Below, in pieces: positions 39,868-47,758 of a stretch of DNA of 56,155 nt. The position numbers and the translations under genes are program-made. The notes beneath the pieces are model-generated. The model made no database searches and was not told the DNA's origin. It saw only the letters and a list, made by a program, of their open reading frames with translations. Position 1 is the first letter of the stretch. Each line of letters begins with the position of its first letter. This stretch comes from JBIYSM02 sp044759095 (GTDB lineage Bacteria > Bacillota > Bacilli > Brevibacillales > Brevibacillaceae), in the NCBI RefSeq assembly GCF_044759095.2, contig NZ_JBIYSM020000028.1, positions 1-56,155 on the forward strand, read 5' to 3'.

Positions 39868-40835
39868 CAGTACACCGTTCGATTGATGATTTTAGCCAGC
39901 TTTGCCGCATCTACATTGCTTCCGCTGACGATATTCAATACCTTTTGTCCACGGATCCCGGGAATCGCTTCATTCAACAAGGCGGCCACACCGACCGCGC
40001 CTGATCCTTCCACCATATAGTGGTGCTCGCGGGCCATCCAGGCCATCGCCTCTGCCACCTGTTCTTCTTCCACCAGGACAAAGTCATCGACGATTTGAAG
40101 CGCCAGATCGAGATTCCCCTGGCTGATCCCGCCATGCAGTCCGTCCGCCAGAGAATCGCTGTACTCCACGTCGACCATCCGCTTCTCGCGGAACGAATAA
40201 TACCACGGCGGTGAAGCATGGGTCTGTACCCCAATCACGCGCACGTCCGGATTGATTGCTTTTGCCGCAATTGCAATCCCGCAAATCAGGCCTCCGCCCC
40301 CCGCCGGAACGACGATGGTATCGAAGTCAGGCTCTTCGAGAAGCGCTTCCAGACCCACTGTTCCCTGACCCGCGATAATCTCGTTATCCTCAAACGCGTG
40401 GACAAACGTCCGGCCGGTCTCCTTGGCCAGCTGATAGGCGTGTGCTTCCGCCTCATCGTAATTGTCGCCAAAGACGACCAGTTCCGCCCCGTACCGCTTG
40501 ATCCCCGCCTTTTTTGTCTCCGGCGCCGTCTTTGGAACGACGATCAGCGCGGAAACGCCTCGCAGAGACGCGGCATACGCCACACCCTGTGCGTGATTTC
40601 CGGCAGAGGCGGTGATGACACCGTTATGAAGCTCCGTCTCGGTGAGGGAGGCAATCTTGTTGAGAGCCCCCCGCACCTTAAACGAACCGGTCTTTTGCAA
40701 GCTTTCCAGCTTGAGCCATACATCCGCGCCGGATTCCTTGGACAGCGCCGCGGAACGGATCAGGGGGGTTTGCATGACTTCGCCGCCCAAGCGTTTATGA
40801 GCTTTTAGGATATCGAGAAACGATACAGACAACAT
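39867..40835 (-). CDS. Threonine/serine dehydratase (PLP, single-domain)
   Basis: 322 residues, catalytic domain only. The PLP lysine is in 'LESLQKTGSFKVRGALNKIA', the substrate loop is 'ITASAGNHAQGVAYAASL', and the phosphate-binding loop is VVPAGGGGLICGIAIAA. It lacks the C-terminal ACT-like domain of the ilvA product in this window, so it should be unregulated by isoleucine and catabolic: L-Thr or L-Ser to 2-oxo acid and ammonia. Serine racemase or hydroxyaspartate dehydratase activities are alternatives in this family. GAGGAGG in the end of the M20 gene lies 12 bases before its ATG. Confidence 0.9.
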   Translation of the reverse strand: MLSVSFLDILKAHKRLGGEVMQTPLIRSAALSKESGADVWLKLESLQKTGSFKVRGALNKIASLTETELHNGVITASAGNHAQGVAYAASLRGVSALIVVPKTAPETKKAGIKRYGAELVVFGDNYDEAEAHAYQLAKETGRTFVHAFEDNEIIAGQGTVGLEALLEEPDFDTIVVPAGGGGLICGIAIAAKAINPDVRVIGVQTHASPPWYYSFREKRMVDVEYSDSLADGLHGGISQGNLDLALQIVDDFVLVEEEQVAEAMAWMAREHHYMVEGSGAVGVAALLNEAIPGIRGQKVLNIVSGSNVDAAKLAKIINRTVY

Positions 40836-40839
40836 GTGG

Positions 40840-42003
40840 TTACACTACCTCCTCTTCAAACTGGCGCACCAGTTGGACAAACAAGTTGATGGCAATCGGA
40901 AAGACCTCTTCGTCCAGATCAAAACGCGGATGGTGGTGTGGATAGCGGCTTTTTTCCCCGTTCATTCCGATGAACACGAATGCCCCAGGTTTGCGCTCCA
41001 GATAGTAGGAGAAATCTTCTCCTCCCATTACCGGATCAACGTGCACGACATTTTCCCTGCCAAACGTCTCGGTCGCAACCCGTTCCACGTACCGGCTCAT
41101 GCCTTTGTCGTTGACGACAGCGGGCGTTCCCCAGTCTATTTCAAATGTCCCCTTCGCACCGAAGCTGGCGCAGATTCCCTCCACCACCTGTTTCATCTCC
41201 GCCGCCATGAATCGTCGGGTCTCTTCCGACTGGGCACGAAGCGTACCCGACAGGTAAGCCCGGTTCGGAATAATGTTATAGGTGGTTCCCGCTTCGATTT
41301 TTCCCACCGAGATCACAGCCGGTTGAATCGGATTGACGCGGCGGCTGACGACGGATTGCAGGGCTCCGATCACGTGACTGGCGATGTAAATCGGATCGAC
41401 GGTTTCGTGCGGCATGGAACCGTGTCCGCCTTTCCCCTCAATCTCGATTCGAAAATCGTCGGCGGAAGCCATCATCGCACCGTGTGCCACCCCGACCTTG
41501 CCTTTGGCGAGCGGCTGCCACAGGTGAATGCCGAATACCGCATCCGCTTGATCAACCACACCCTGCTTCACCAGCGCTTCCGCCCCACTGGGGAGCATTT
41601 CTTCCGATGACTGAAAGATGAACAGCACATTCGACTTCACCTGCTGCCTGTTTTCCGACAGCCACTTGGCTGCCGCCAGCAAAACGGCAGCATGTCCGTC
41701 GTGACCGCATACGTGAGCTACACCCGCATTTTTTGAAAGATAGCTTTTGTCTCCTTCTTCCATTACGGGCAGTGCATCGATATCGGCCCGGAGCGCGATC
41801 GTTTTTCTCCCCCCGGTTCCGCGAAGCAGCGCAACCACGTTGGGGGGCTGATACGGAAGAATTTCCAGTTGAAGCTCTTCCAGACAACGTCTGATGTAGG
41901 CGCACGTTTCAAACTCTTGTCCCGACAGCTCGGGGTACTGGTGCAAATGGCGGCGATGGTGCACCGCCCATTCTGCCAGTGATTGGGCAGCTGCGGTCGT
42001 CAT
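40840..42003 (-). CDS. M20-family amidohydrolase (N-acyl-amino-acid deacylase/hippurate hydrolase type)
   Basis: 387 residues. Metal-site motifs are 'ALRADIDALPVMEE', 'GVAHVCGHDGHAAVLLAAAK', 'FIFQSSEEMLPSGA' and 'VDPVMGGEDFSYYLERKPGA'. A dimerisation insert (about 180-290) is present, including 'KGGHGSMPHETVDPIYIASH'. No signal peptide, so it acts in the cytosol on N-acyl amino acids, aminobenzoyl-glutamate-like compounds or small peptides. GGAGGGAG lies four bases before the ATG. It lies 17 bases after the transporter and 4 bases before the dehydratase. Confidence 0.92.
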   Translation of the reverse strand: MTTAAAQSLAEWAVHHRRHLHQYPELSGQEFETCAYIRRCLEELQLEILPYQPPNVVALLRGTGGRKTIALRADIDALPVMEEGDKSYLSKNAGVAHVCGHDGHAAVLLAAAKWLSENRQQVKSNVLFIFQSSEEMLPSGAEALVKQGVVDQADAVFGIHLWQPLAKGKVGVAHGAMMASADDFRIEIEGKGGHGSMPHETVDPIYIASHVIGALQSVVSRRVNPIQPAVISVGKIEAGTTYNIIPNRAYLSGTLRAQSEETRRFMAAEMKQVVEGICASFGAKGTFEIDWGTPAVVNDKGMSRYVERVATETFGRENVVHVDPVMGGEDFSYYLERKPGAFVFIGMNGEKSRYPHHHPRFDLDEEVFPIAINLFVQLVRQFEEEVV

Positions 42004-42020
42004 GAGACTCCCTCCTTACG

Positions 42021-43433
42021 TTAAAAAGGTCCGTATCCGATCATCTGTGCCACCACAACGGCAACGACGGCAATTCCGTATTGAACGAGAATCAACGGCA
42101 GGATCCACTTCATCCAACGCGTCCACGGAATTCCTGCAAGAGCCAATCCGGCCATAAAGTACCCGGAGGTCGGGATGAATATGTTGGAAATCCCGTCGCC
42201 AAACTGATAGGCGAGCACCGCCGTTTGCCGGGTTACGCCTACGAGGTCGGCGAGCGGCGTCATGAGCGGCATGGTAAGCGCAGCTTCCCCGCTGCCGGAT
42301 GGAACGATGAAGCTCATGACCGTTTGCAGGATGAGCATGCCTACCGCACTGAACGCAGGAGGAATCTGATTGATCGCTCCAGCCGCGTAATACAGGATGG
42401 TGTCGAGAATATGCCCTTCGTTCAGTACCACTACCACTGCTCTTGCGACGCCGATCACCAACGCTCCGGCGATCAACCCGGCTGCGCCCTTCATAAACGA
42501 TTCCACAATCGTATTGGGAGAAAGCTTTCCGATCAGACCGATGACGATCCCAAGCAGAACGAACAAGCCCGCAATCTCCGTAATGTACCAGCCGTACTTG
42601 ATCACGCCAAACGCCAGAACGACGAAGTTGATCAGGAAGCAGGATAAAATCCATTTGTGCGCGGTGGTCAAGCGAATATCGGATCGAAGCAGCGCATCCG
42701 CGTTTTGCGTTTGAAACTCACCAAAAAATCCTTGGGAACGATCCCGTTTTACTTTCATCGCATAACGATAGATAAAGCCGACAGAAACGAGATACATGAC
42801 GACAAAAACCCCAATTCGAAAGCCCATTCCGGAAAACGTCGGAAGCTCTGCAATCCCTTGCGCAACACCGACAGTGAACGGATTCATGATGGCCGAGGTA
42901 AATCCGACGGAAGCGCCCACCAGCACGATGGCCGCACCGGTCATCACGTCAAAGCCCAGAGCGACGGCCAACGGGACCATGATGGCGATGTAAGGAAGAG
43001 TCTCTTCCGCCATCCCCATCAAAGAGCCGCCCACGGCAAAGAACAGCATCATGATCGGAATAAGCCACCTCTCCTGGTTGGCCAGCTTGCGGGACAGGGT
43101 TACAATCAAAGCCTCAATCGCCCCGGTAGCAGTCAAGATTCCAAACGTCCCACCGATTATCAGCACAAAAAAGATAATGTTGGCCGCTTCCACCATACCC
43201 GTGTGGATGCTGTTGACCAGGCCGAGCGGTTTCACCGGAGACGACTCTACCAGTTTGAAAGAGGCGGGATCGACTACGCTTCGCCCGTTCATCTCTACTC
43301 GTGCGTATTCACCGGCCGGAAGAATATACGTGAGAATGACTGCGATGGCCAGTACCGCGAAGAGCAGTACAAACACGTTGATTTCTCTGAGTTTAGACTT
43401 TGCCGGTTCCGTATTCAGTTGCAGTTGACTCAT
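42021..43433 (-). CDS. YfcC-family membrane transporter
   Basis: 470 residues with about 12-13 hydrophobic helices. 'ILTYILPAGEYARVEMNGRS' after the first helix is diagnostic of the YfcC/ArcD-like C4-dicarboxylate-type superfamily. 'SLMGMAEETLPYIAIMVPLA' and 'MSFIVPSGSGEAALTMPLMT' are the two re-entrant-loop motifs (MAEE and PSGSG). YfcC relatives include arginine/ornithine exchangers and putative basic-amino-acid or peptide carriers; the substrate is unknown. ATG 43433 has GGGGGG ten bases upstream. First gene of a four-gene operon that probably imports an acylated amino acid or dipeptide and degrades it. Confidence 0.87.
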   Translation of the reverse strand: MSQLQLNTEPAKSKLREINVFVLLFAVLAIAVILTYILPAGEYARVEMNGRSVVDPASFKLVESSPVKPLGLVNSIHTGMVEAANIIFFVLIIGGTFGILTATGAIEALIVTLSRKLANQERWLIPIMMLFFAVGGSLMGMAEETLPYIAIMVPLAVALGFDVMTGAAIVLVGASVGFTSAIMNPFTVGVAQGIAELPTFSGMGFRIGVFVVMYLVSVGFIYRYAMKVKRDRSQGFFGEFQTQNADALLRSDIRLTTAHKWILSCFLINFVVLAFGVIKYGWYITEIAGLFVLLGIVIGLIGKLSPNTIVESFMKGAAGLIAGALVIGVARAVVVVLNEGHILDTILYYAAGAINQIPPAFSAVGMLILQTVMSFIVPSGSGEAALTMPLMTPLADLVGVTRQTAVLAYQFGDGISNIFIPTSGYFMAGLALAGIPWTRWMKWILPLILVQYGIAVVAVVVAQMIGYGPF

Positions 43434-43481
43434 AGGACAAAATCCCCCCAAAACTTTTTTCTAAATAGTAGCACACTTATA

Positions 43482-43518
43482 ATTATACAACTAATTGCAT
43501 TCTTTAATAGTTTCTATT
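43482..43518 (-). promoter_or_regulatory. Promoter region of the YfcC operon with possible LysR box
   Basis: A perfect -10 TATAAT (43487-43482, minus strand) lacks a good -35 at 17 bp. Instead an inverted repeat AATAG-N3-CTATT (43506-43518) is centred about 37 bases before the expected start, as an activator site overlapping the -35 would be. Confidence 0.4.
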
Positions 43519-43531
43519 GTCAAAGTTAATG

Positions 43532-43566
43532 AAAGCCCTTCCTTACTCGATGGCAGGAAGGGCTTT
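43532..43566 (-). terminator. Terminator of the cyclodeaminase-aminotransferase operon
   Basis: AAAGCCCTTCCT pairs perfectly with AGGAAGGGCTTT around an 11-nt loop, 11 bases after the aminotransferase stop. The T-run on the minus strand is only CATT. It separates this unit from the YfcC operon. Confidence 0.7.
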
Positions 43567-43576
43567 ATGAGAGAGA

Positions 43577-44698
43577 TTACGAGAGGGTGTGCAAGAATTC
43601 TGAGACTTTTTCCAAGCCCGCTTTCAGCATCTCGGTATCACAGGCATACCCGATGCGGACCCAGCCTTCCATATCAAAACAGCTTCCGGGCGTCAGGAAC
43701 GCGCCTGTCTTCTTGAACAGCTCCAAGCAAAAGTGTTCGGACGGAATGGGTGCCTCGTATTTCAGCATCGCGGTGGTACCCGCCTGCGGTTTCACATAAG
43801 AAATCAGGGGTTCCCGCTGCACCCAGTCATCGAGGATTTGCAGGTTGTCGCGAACGATCCTGAGATTTCTCTCCATGATTTTGTCGTAGTTTTTCAGTGC
43901 GTGAACGGCAAGAGTGTCGTCCAGCATCCCGCAGCTGATGGTCGTATAATCGCGGTGCTGGAAGCAGGACTTGATGACGTCTGCAGGTGCGGCGATCCAC
44001 CCCAGGCGCAGTCCGGCAAGCGAAAACACCTTTGACATGCTGCCAGTGCTGATCCCTTTTTCATACAAATCGACGATGGACGGAATGTTGGCCTCAGGAT
44101 CCTGGTACAACCCGCGATACACCTCGTCGCAGAGGATGTACGCATCGCAAGAACGGGCGATTTCCACGATCTCACGGAGGATGGCTTCGTCCATCAGCGC
44201 ACCGGACGGATTGTTTGGATTGTTGATGCAAATTAGCTTGGTTTTGTCGGATACGAGCGAACGCAATTCGTTCAGATCAGGCATAAAGCCGTTTTCCGGC
44301 TTCAACTTGAGCAGTTTCACCGAAGCCCCGAACGACTCGGGCACGGAATACATCTGCTGGTACGTCGGGTGCACGGAGATCACTTCATCTCCCGGCTGTA
44401 CAAGCGTGTAAAAGACCAGAAAGTTCGCCCCGATCGCTCCGTTCATGGACAGGATGTTTTCCGGCTTCATCGTCTTGTACAGCGCTGCAATGTGCGAGCG
44501 GAATTCCGGGGACCCCTCAATATGGCCGTACGTCAGCTTCTTTGTGGAAAGCGCCCGTAAAAAATCCTCCGGCTCCTCCGACAATGCAATCAGTTCCCCA
44601 AGTGTCAACGAATCGACGCAGGTTTCCGCAATGTTGTATACCGCTTCATGTTCATACGCGTTCATCCACTCTTCTACCTTAAACGGTTTTACCAGCAT
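43577..44698 (-). CDS. Class I/II aminotransferase (PLP-dependent)
   Basis: 373 residues. The PLP lysine is in 'STGSMSKVFSLAGLRLGWIA' (about 228). Other conserved blocks are 'LICINNPNNPSGALMDE', 'AYILCDEVYRGLYQD' with the PLP-N Asp, and the terminal arginine in 'DMEGWVRIGYACDTEMLKAG'. 'NGAIGANFLVFYTLVQPGDE' precedes the conserved Tyr. It resembles capreomycidine-synthase-like or aspartate-aminotransferase-fold enzymes of unassigned specificity. GGAGGAGGG lies five bases before the ATG. It lies 26 bases after the ornithine-cyclodeaminase-like gene, so the pair probably acts on one amino acid. Confidence 0.9.
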   Translation of the reverse strand: MLVKPFKVEEWMNAYEHEAVYNIAETCVDSLTLGELIALSEEPEDFLRALSTKKLTYGHIEGSPEFRSHIAALYKTMKPENILSMNGAIGANFLVFYTLVQPGDEVISVHPTYQQMYSVPESFGASVKLLKLKPENGFMPDLNELRSLVSDKTKLICINNPNNPSGALMDEAILREIVEIARSCDAYILCDEVYRGLYQDPEANIPSIVDLYEKGISTGSMSKVFSLAGLRLGWIAAPADVIKSCFQHRDYTTISCGMLDDTLAVHALKNYDKIMERNLRIVRDNLQILDDWVQREPLISYVKPQAGTTAMLKYEAPIPSEHFCLELFKKTGAFLTPGSCFDMEGWVRIGYACDTEMLKAGLEKVSEFLHTLS

Positions 44699-44724
44699 GA
44701 TGACCCTCCTCCCTACCTCCCAAA

Positions 44725-45714
44725 TTACAGGTGAACGACGGTTCCCAATCCTCGCTGCTCCGCCTCTTTCAGAACGTGACCGGCTGTCAGCAGGTCCTGG
44801 ATGGCAATACCCGTACTGTCAAAAATGGTGATGTCACGATCGGACTGACGCCCCTCTGCGCGGCCCAAAATGACCTCCCCAATCTCGGCGACAATGCGGT
44901 CAGGGGTAATGATTCCTTTTTTTACGGGGATTTCCGTTTCACCCACGTGCACCGCCTGCGGCACGTCATCGACAAACACCCGCGCATCGGCGAACAACCG
45001 CTCGTCGATTTCCTGCTTTCCTTCCATGTCGGCACCGATGCAGCTCAGATGTGTTCCCGGCCTTACCCACTCCCGTCGGATCAGCGGCTGCCGTGCGGAT
45101 GTGGCGGTAATGATGATGTCCGCCTCCCCGACGGCCCGCTCACCATCCTCCACTGCAGTCAATGGCACCGGGAATTGGTTCTGTACCGCTTCACAAAACG
45201 CCGCAGCTTTCGCATGCGACCGTGGATTCCACACCGATACCTTCTTGATGTGAGGCATGGTTTGGAGTGTCGCCATGATTTGAAAAGGAGCCTGATGTCC
45301 GCTGCCGACGATCAGCAGGTGCTCAGATTCCGGCCGCGCCAGATACTTGGCTCCGATCCCTCCCGCGGCACCGGTCCGCATGCAGGTGATATATTCGCCG
45401 CTGAGAATTCCCATCGGCATCCCCGTCCGACTGTCCAGCACCATGACGACTCCGTTCAGCTGCGGCAACCCTTTTGCGCTGTTTTCTCCAAACCAGGAAA
45501 CCAATTTCAGCCCGAATACATGCGCGCCCGTCACATGGCCTGACTTAATGTCCATGTCCGCCTTTCCCGGTTCAAACTCGTGAAACACGAGCGGAAACAA
45601 GCTTGCCTGCCCATCCGCCTTCAAGGCATAGGCTTGTTCTACCACCTCAATAACCGTTTTCATTTCCAATATCTCTTCAATGGCTGCTTGATCCACAACA
45701 CGAAATGGCAACAT
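44725..45714 (-). CDS. Ornithine cyclodeaminase/mu-crystallin-family NAD(P)-dependent enzyme
   Basis: 329 residues. The Rossmann segment 'SEHLLIVGSGHQAPFQIMAT' (about 125-145) binds NAD(P). 'GEYITCMRTGAAGGIGAKYL' carries the substrate-binding Arg and Thr, and 'ADIIITATSARQPLI' follows. 'GTHLSCIGADMEGKQEIDER' is the conserved block with the catalytic Asp. Relatives include ornithine cyclodeaminase, alanine dehydrogenase and ketimine reductases (imino-acid reduction). AAAGGAG lies seven bases before the ATG. First gene of a two-gene unit with the aminotransferase; a palindromic operator lies about 80 bases upstream. Confidence 0.9.
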   Translation of the reverse strand: MLPFRVVDQAAIEEILEMKTVIEVVEQAYALKADGQASLFPLVFHEFEPGKADMDIKSGHVTGAHVFGLKLVSWFGENSAKGLPQLNGVVMVLDSRTGMPMGILSGEYITCMRTGAAGGIGAKYLARPESEHLLIVGSGHQAPFQIMATLQTMPHIKKVSVWNPRSHAKAAAFCEAVQNQFPVPLTAVEDGERAVGEADIIITATSARQPLIRREWVRPGTHLSCIGADMEGKQEIDERLFADARVFVDDVPQAVHVGETEIPVKKGIITPDRIVAEIGEVILGRAEGRQSDRDITIFDSTGIAIQDLLTAGHVLKEAEQRGLGTVVHL

Positions 45715-45792
45715 ACGCAAGCTCCTTTCCTGTCAGATATGCTCTGGCCTAACAGTAACACAGAGTGGAATCTGCAGAAAAATGAGAAAAAG

Positions 45793-45807
45793 TAATGGTT
45801 ACCATTA
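45793..45807. promoter_or_regulatory. Palindromic operator candidate upstream of the cyclodeaminase gene
   Basis: TAATGGTTACCATTA is a perfect palindrome with 7-bp arms around one central base. It lies in the only gap (45715-45836) between the cyclodeaminase start and the end of the exporter gene. No good -35/-10 pair was found beside it. Confidence 0.4.
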
Positions 45808-45836
45808 TTAAGTCTTATTTTTGGGTTGAGGCCGCC

Positions 45837-46808
45837 CTAACCGAGGGCAGCCACCTTTCCTTCCTGATTTTTTCCCAGCCGATGCTTGATGTAGAGATAC
45901 TCCTCAATCTCCCGCAGCAGGAAAAAGAGCGAGGCGCGAATTTCAAACTCCTCCCGCGTCTGCGGCAGGGCTGTGCGCTGGATCGCTTCCCGCATCTTCC
46001 GCAGCTCATCGAGAAAAATATGCGCCGTATTGCCGGGGTGAATGGAATTGCTCAGGTTTTCCAGAAAATCGGCGATCTGATGCCCCTGGGGAACCTGAAG
46101 GTGCAGCGAAGAGACGATCGGCAGCATTCGCTCCAGCTGCTCAAACTGCTTTTCCCGCATGACGAAGTACTGGTAGTAGGAGTTCTCCTGCCGTACGAAG
46201 CGATTTTCCACGTCCCTCGAGGCGAGATCGAGCGCCTTTTCCAACAGTCCCGCCGTCTCAATCATCTCTTTGCCGTCCCAGTCACTCTCCCCGTTGCGCA
46301 GATAGAAGCAAAACTCCTTGAAAATGACGGAGAAGTTGTGTTCCAGTTGACGCTGCAGCTGCTTCAGTTCCTTTTCCACGTTGGGCATGTACAGATTGGC
46401 GAGAAGAGCCACGCCTACCCCAATGCTTAAGAGGGCCAGCTCGTTTAACACACTCGCCAGGTCGACCCGCTGCAAGGAATACAGGTGGAAGAGGACGACT
46501 GCGCTCGTCACGAAGCCATCGGTAATCCGATAGCGTACAGTGAGCGGGATGAACACGAGAATCCACAACAGTACGGCTACCGGCTGATAGCCCAATGCAA
46601 GGAAACAAACGATGCCCAGCAGTATGCCCAAGAGACAAGCGAAAATCCGGTTCAACGCCGTCTGAAAGGACTGCTTCCTCGTCACCTGGATGCACAGGAT
46701 GGTGATAATGCCCGCAGACGCGTAAAATTCAAGCCCGAGCTGCTGGGCGAGAAAGATCGAGACCGCCGTGCCGATGGCTGTTTTGATCGTTCTGTAACCG
46801 ATTTTCAC
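45837..46808 (-). CDS. Aromatic-acid-exporter-type membrane protein (ArAE_1/DUF939, FUSC-like)
   Basis: About 323 residues. Four or five hydrophobic helices in the first 140 residues ('SAGIITILCIQVTRKQSFQT', 'LLGILLGIVCFLALGYQPVA') carry the conserved TRK/Q segment of YgaE/YqjA-type proteins. A cytosolic coiled-coil-rich C-terminal half of about 180 residues (ArAE_1_C) follows. Relatives include YhfK/AaeB-like exporters, but substrates in Firmicutes are unknown. GTG 46808 has AAGGA ten bases upstream and is preferred to an in-frame upstream GTG at 46829. It is divergent from the LytTR gene. Confidence 0.82.
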   Translation of the reverse strand: MKIGYRTIKTAIGTAVSIFLAQQLGLEFYASAGIITILCIQVTRKQSFQTALNRIFACLLGILLGIVCFLALGYQPVAVLLWILVFIPLTVRYRITDGFVTSAVVLFHLYSLQRVDLASVLNELALLSIGVGVALLANLYMPNVEKELKQLQRQLEHNFSVIFKEFCFYLRNGESDWDGKEMIETAGLLEKALDLASRDVENRFVRQENSYYQYFVMREKQFEQLERMLPIVSSLHLQVPQGHQIADFLENLSNSIHPGNTAHIFLDELRKMREAIQRTALPQTREEFEIRASLFFLLREIEEYLYIKHRLGKNQEGKVAALG

Positions 46809-46909
46809 GAAGACACATTCCTTCCCCACTCTAAAGCCTTTTTTTCACTGTACCACAAGGAGAAGAAGGGAAAAAAGCGCTCCAGTTGGGCGAGAGATCC
46901 GGGTTGATC

Positions 46910-46918
46910 TGCTAAAAT
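46910..46918 (+). promoter_or_regulatory. Extended -10 promoter of the LytTR regulator gene
   Basis: TGCTAAAAT (46910-46918) is an extended -10 with no strong -35. It lies 35 bases before the ATG, and AGGAG precedes that start. Confidence 0.5.
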
Positions 46919-46952
46919 AGGGGGAGAACCCATTTTTACAGGAGTGACAGAG

Positions 46953-47624
46953 ATGGAGATTTCATCGGTTTCGCCAATCATCGCAGCTTTCAGCCAGGTA
47001 TTTTCAAAAGAAGTGTCTGTTGCGATTTCCGATCGCTCCAAGTACCTTTACTATCAACCCAGTGACAGCATTGATTTAAAAATCAAGCCAGGGGACTCGA
47101 TTCGCAAAGGGTCTGTTACGTACAAGGCATTGCAAACGAAGCAGAAGGTATCGCAGTATGTCGCCAGCGATCTGTTTGGCGTGGCTTATTACGGGATGTC
47201 CATTCCCCTCATTCATCAGGGACAGGCTGAAGGATGCCTTACCGCGATCTTTTCCCATGTGATGGATTCAGAAAGCATCCCGCTGCCCAAACATCCATTT
47301 CTCGTCGGCAAACGGGAAGAGCGATGGGTTCCCGTCCCTTTTCACAAGATCTCCTTTCTGCAAGCCCTGGACGGGAAGACGGTGATCCATACGGAGAGTC
47401 AGTCCTACCTGAATAAATACAGTCTGGTTGAATTAGAGAAGATCCTGCCGATGGACCAATTTATTCGCACCCATCGCTCTTATTTTGTAAACGTAAACGC
47501 GATCGAGGAAATTCATCCCCATTTTCATTCCACTTTCATGCTGGTCATGAAGGATCAAAAAAGAACCCATATACCGGTCAGCCAAAAATACGCCAGTCAA
47601 TTCCGACAGTTTCTCAGGTTTTAA
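46953..47624 (+). CDS. LytTR-family transcriptional regulator with sensor-like N-terminus
   Basis: 223 residues. The N-terminal ~115 residues ('YYQPSDSIDLKIKPGDSIRK', 'DLFGVAYYGMSIPLIHQGQA') look like the PAS/cache-like ligand domain found in some Bacillales sensors. No receiver domain is present, so it is not a classical response regulator. The C-terminal LytTR DNA-binding domain (about 130-223) contains 'ISFLQALDGKTVIHTESQSY', 'MDQFIRTHRSYFVNVNAIEE' and 'IPVSQKYASQFRQFLRF'. ATG 46953 has AGGAG eight bases upstream. The next gene, a CoA-transferase, has a direct repeat in front of it that fits a LytTR site. Confidence 0.87.
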   Translation: MEISSVSPIIAAFSQVFSKEVSVAISDRSKYLYYQPSDSIDLKIKPGDSIRKGSVTYKALQTKQKVSQYVASDLFGVAYYGMSIPLIHQGQAEGCLTAIFSHVMDSESIPLPKHPFLVGKREERWVPVPFHKISFLQALDGKTVIHTESQSYLNKYSLVELEKILPMDQFIRTHRSYFVNVNAIEEIHPHFHSTFMLVMKDQKRTHIPVSQKYASQFRQFLRF

Positions 47625-47649
47625 ACGGCGCCGGCGGTTTATCCCGATT

Positions 47650-47682
47650 TTTTCTGCTTCATCCCCGTATTTTCTGCTTCAT
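47650..47682 (+). promoter_or_regulatory. Candidate LytTR-binding direct repeat upstream of the CoA-transferase gene
   Basis: TTTTCTGCTTCAT occurs twice, at 47650-47662 and 47670-47682, exactly 20 bp apart (about two helical turns). It ends 33 bp before a possible -10 TATCTT (47716-47721) that has no good -35. LytTR proteins bind pairs of direct repeats at about 20-22 bp spacing next to the -35, so activation by the adjacent regulator is plausible. Confidence 0.6.
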
Positions 47683-47758
47683 GGAAAAGCAAGTGCGAGG
47701 TTCTTTTCGTCATGCTATCTTGATGAACAAGAACTCGTGGGATGGCAGGTGTGGACTT

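Noticed and set aside
47681..47758. N-terminal extension of the CoA-transferase to the ATG at 47681
   Set aside because: That ATG is part of the 20-bp direct repeat, has no ribosome binding site, and the extension does not resemble the family.
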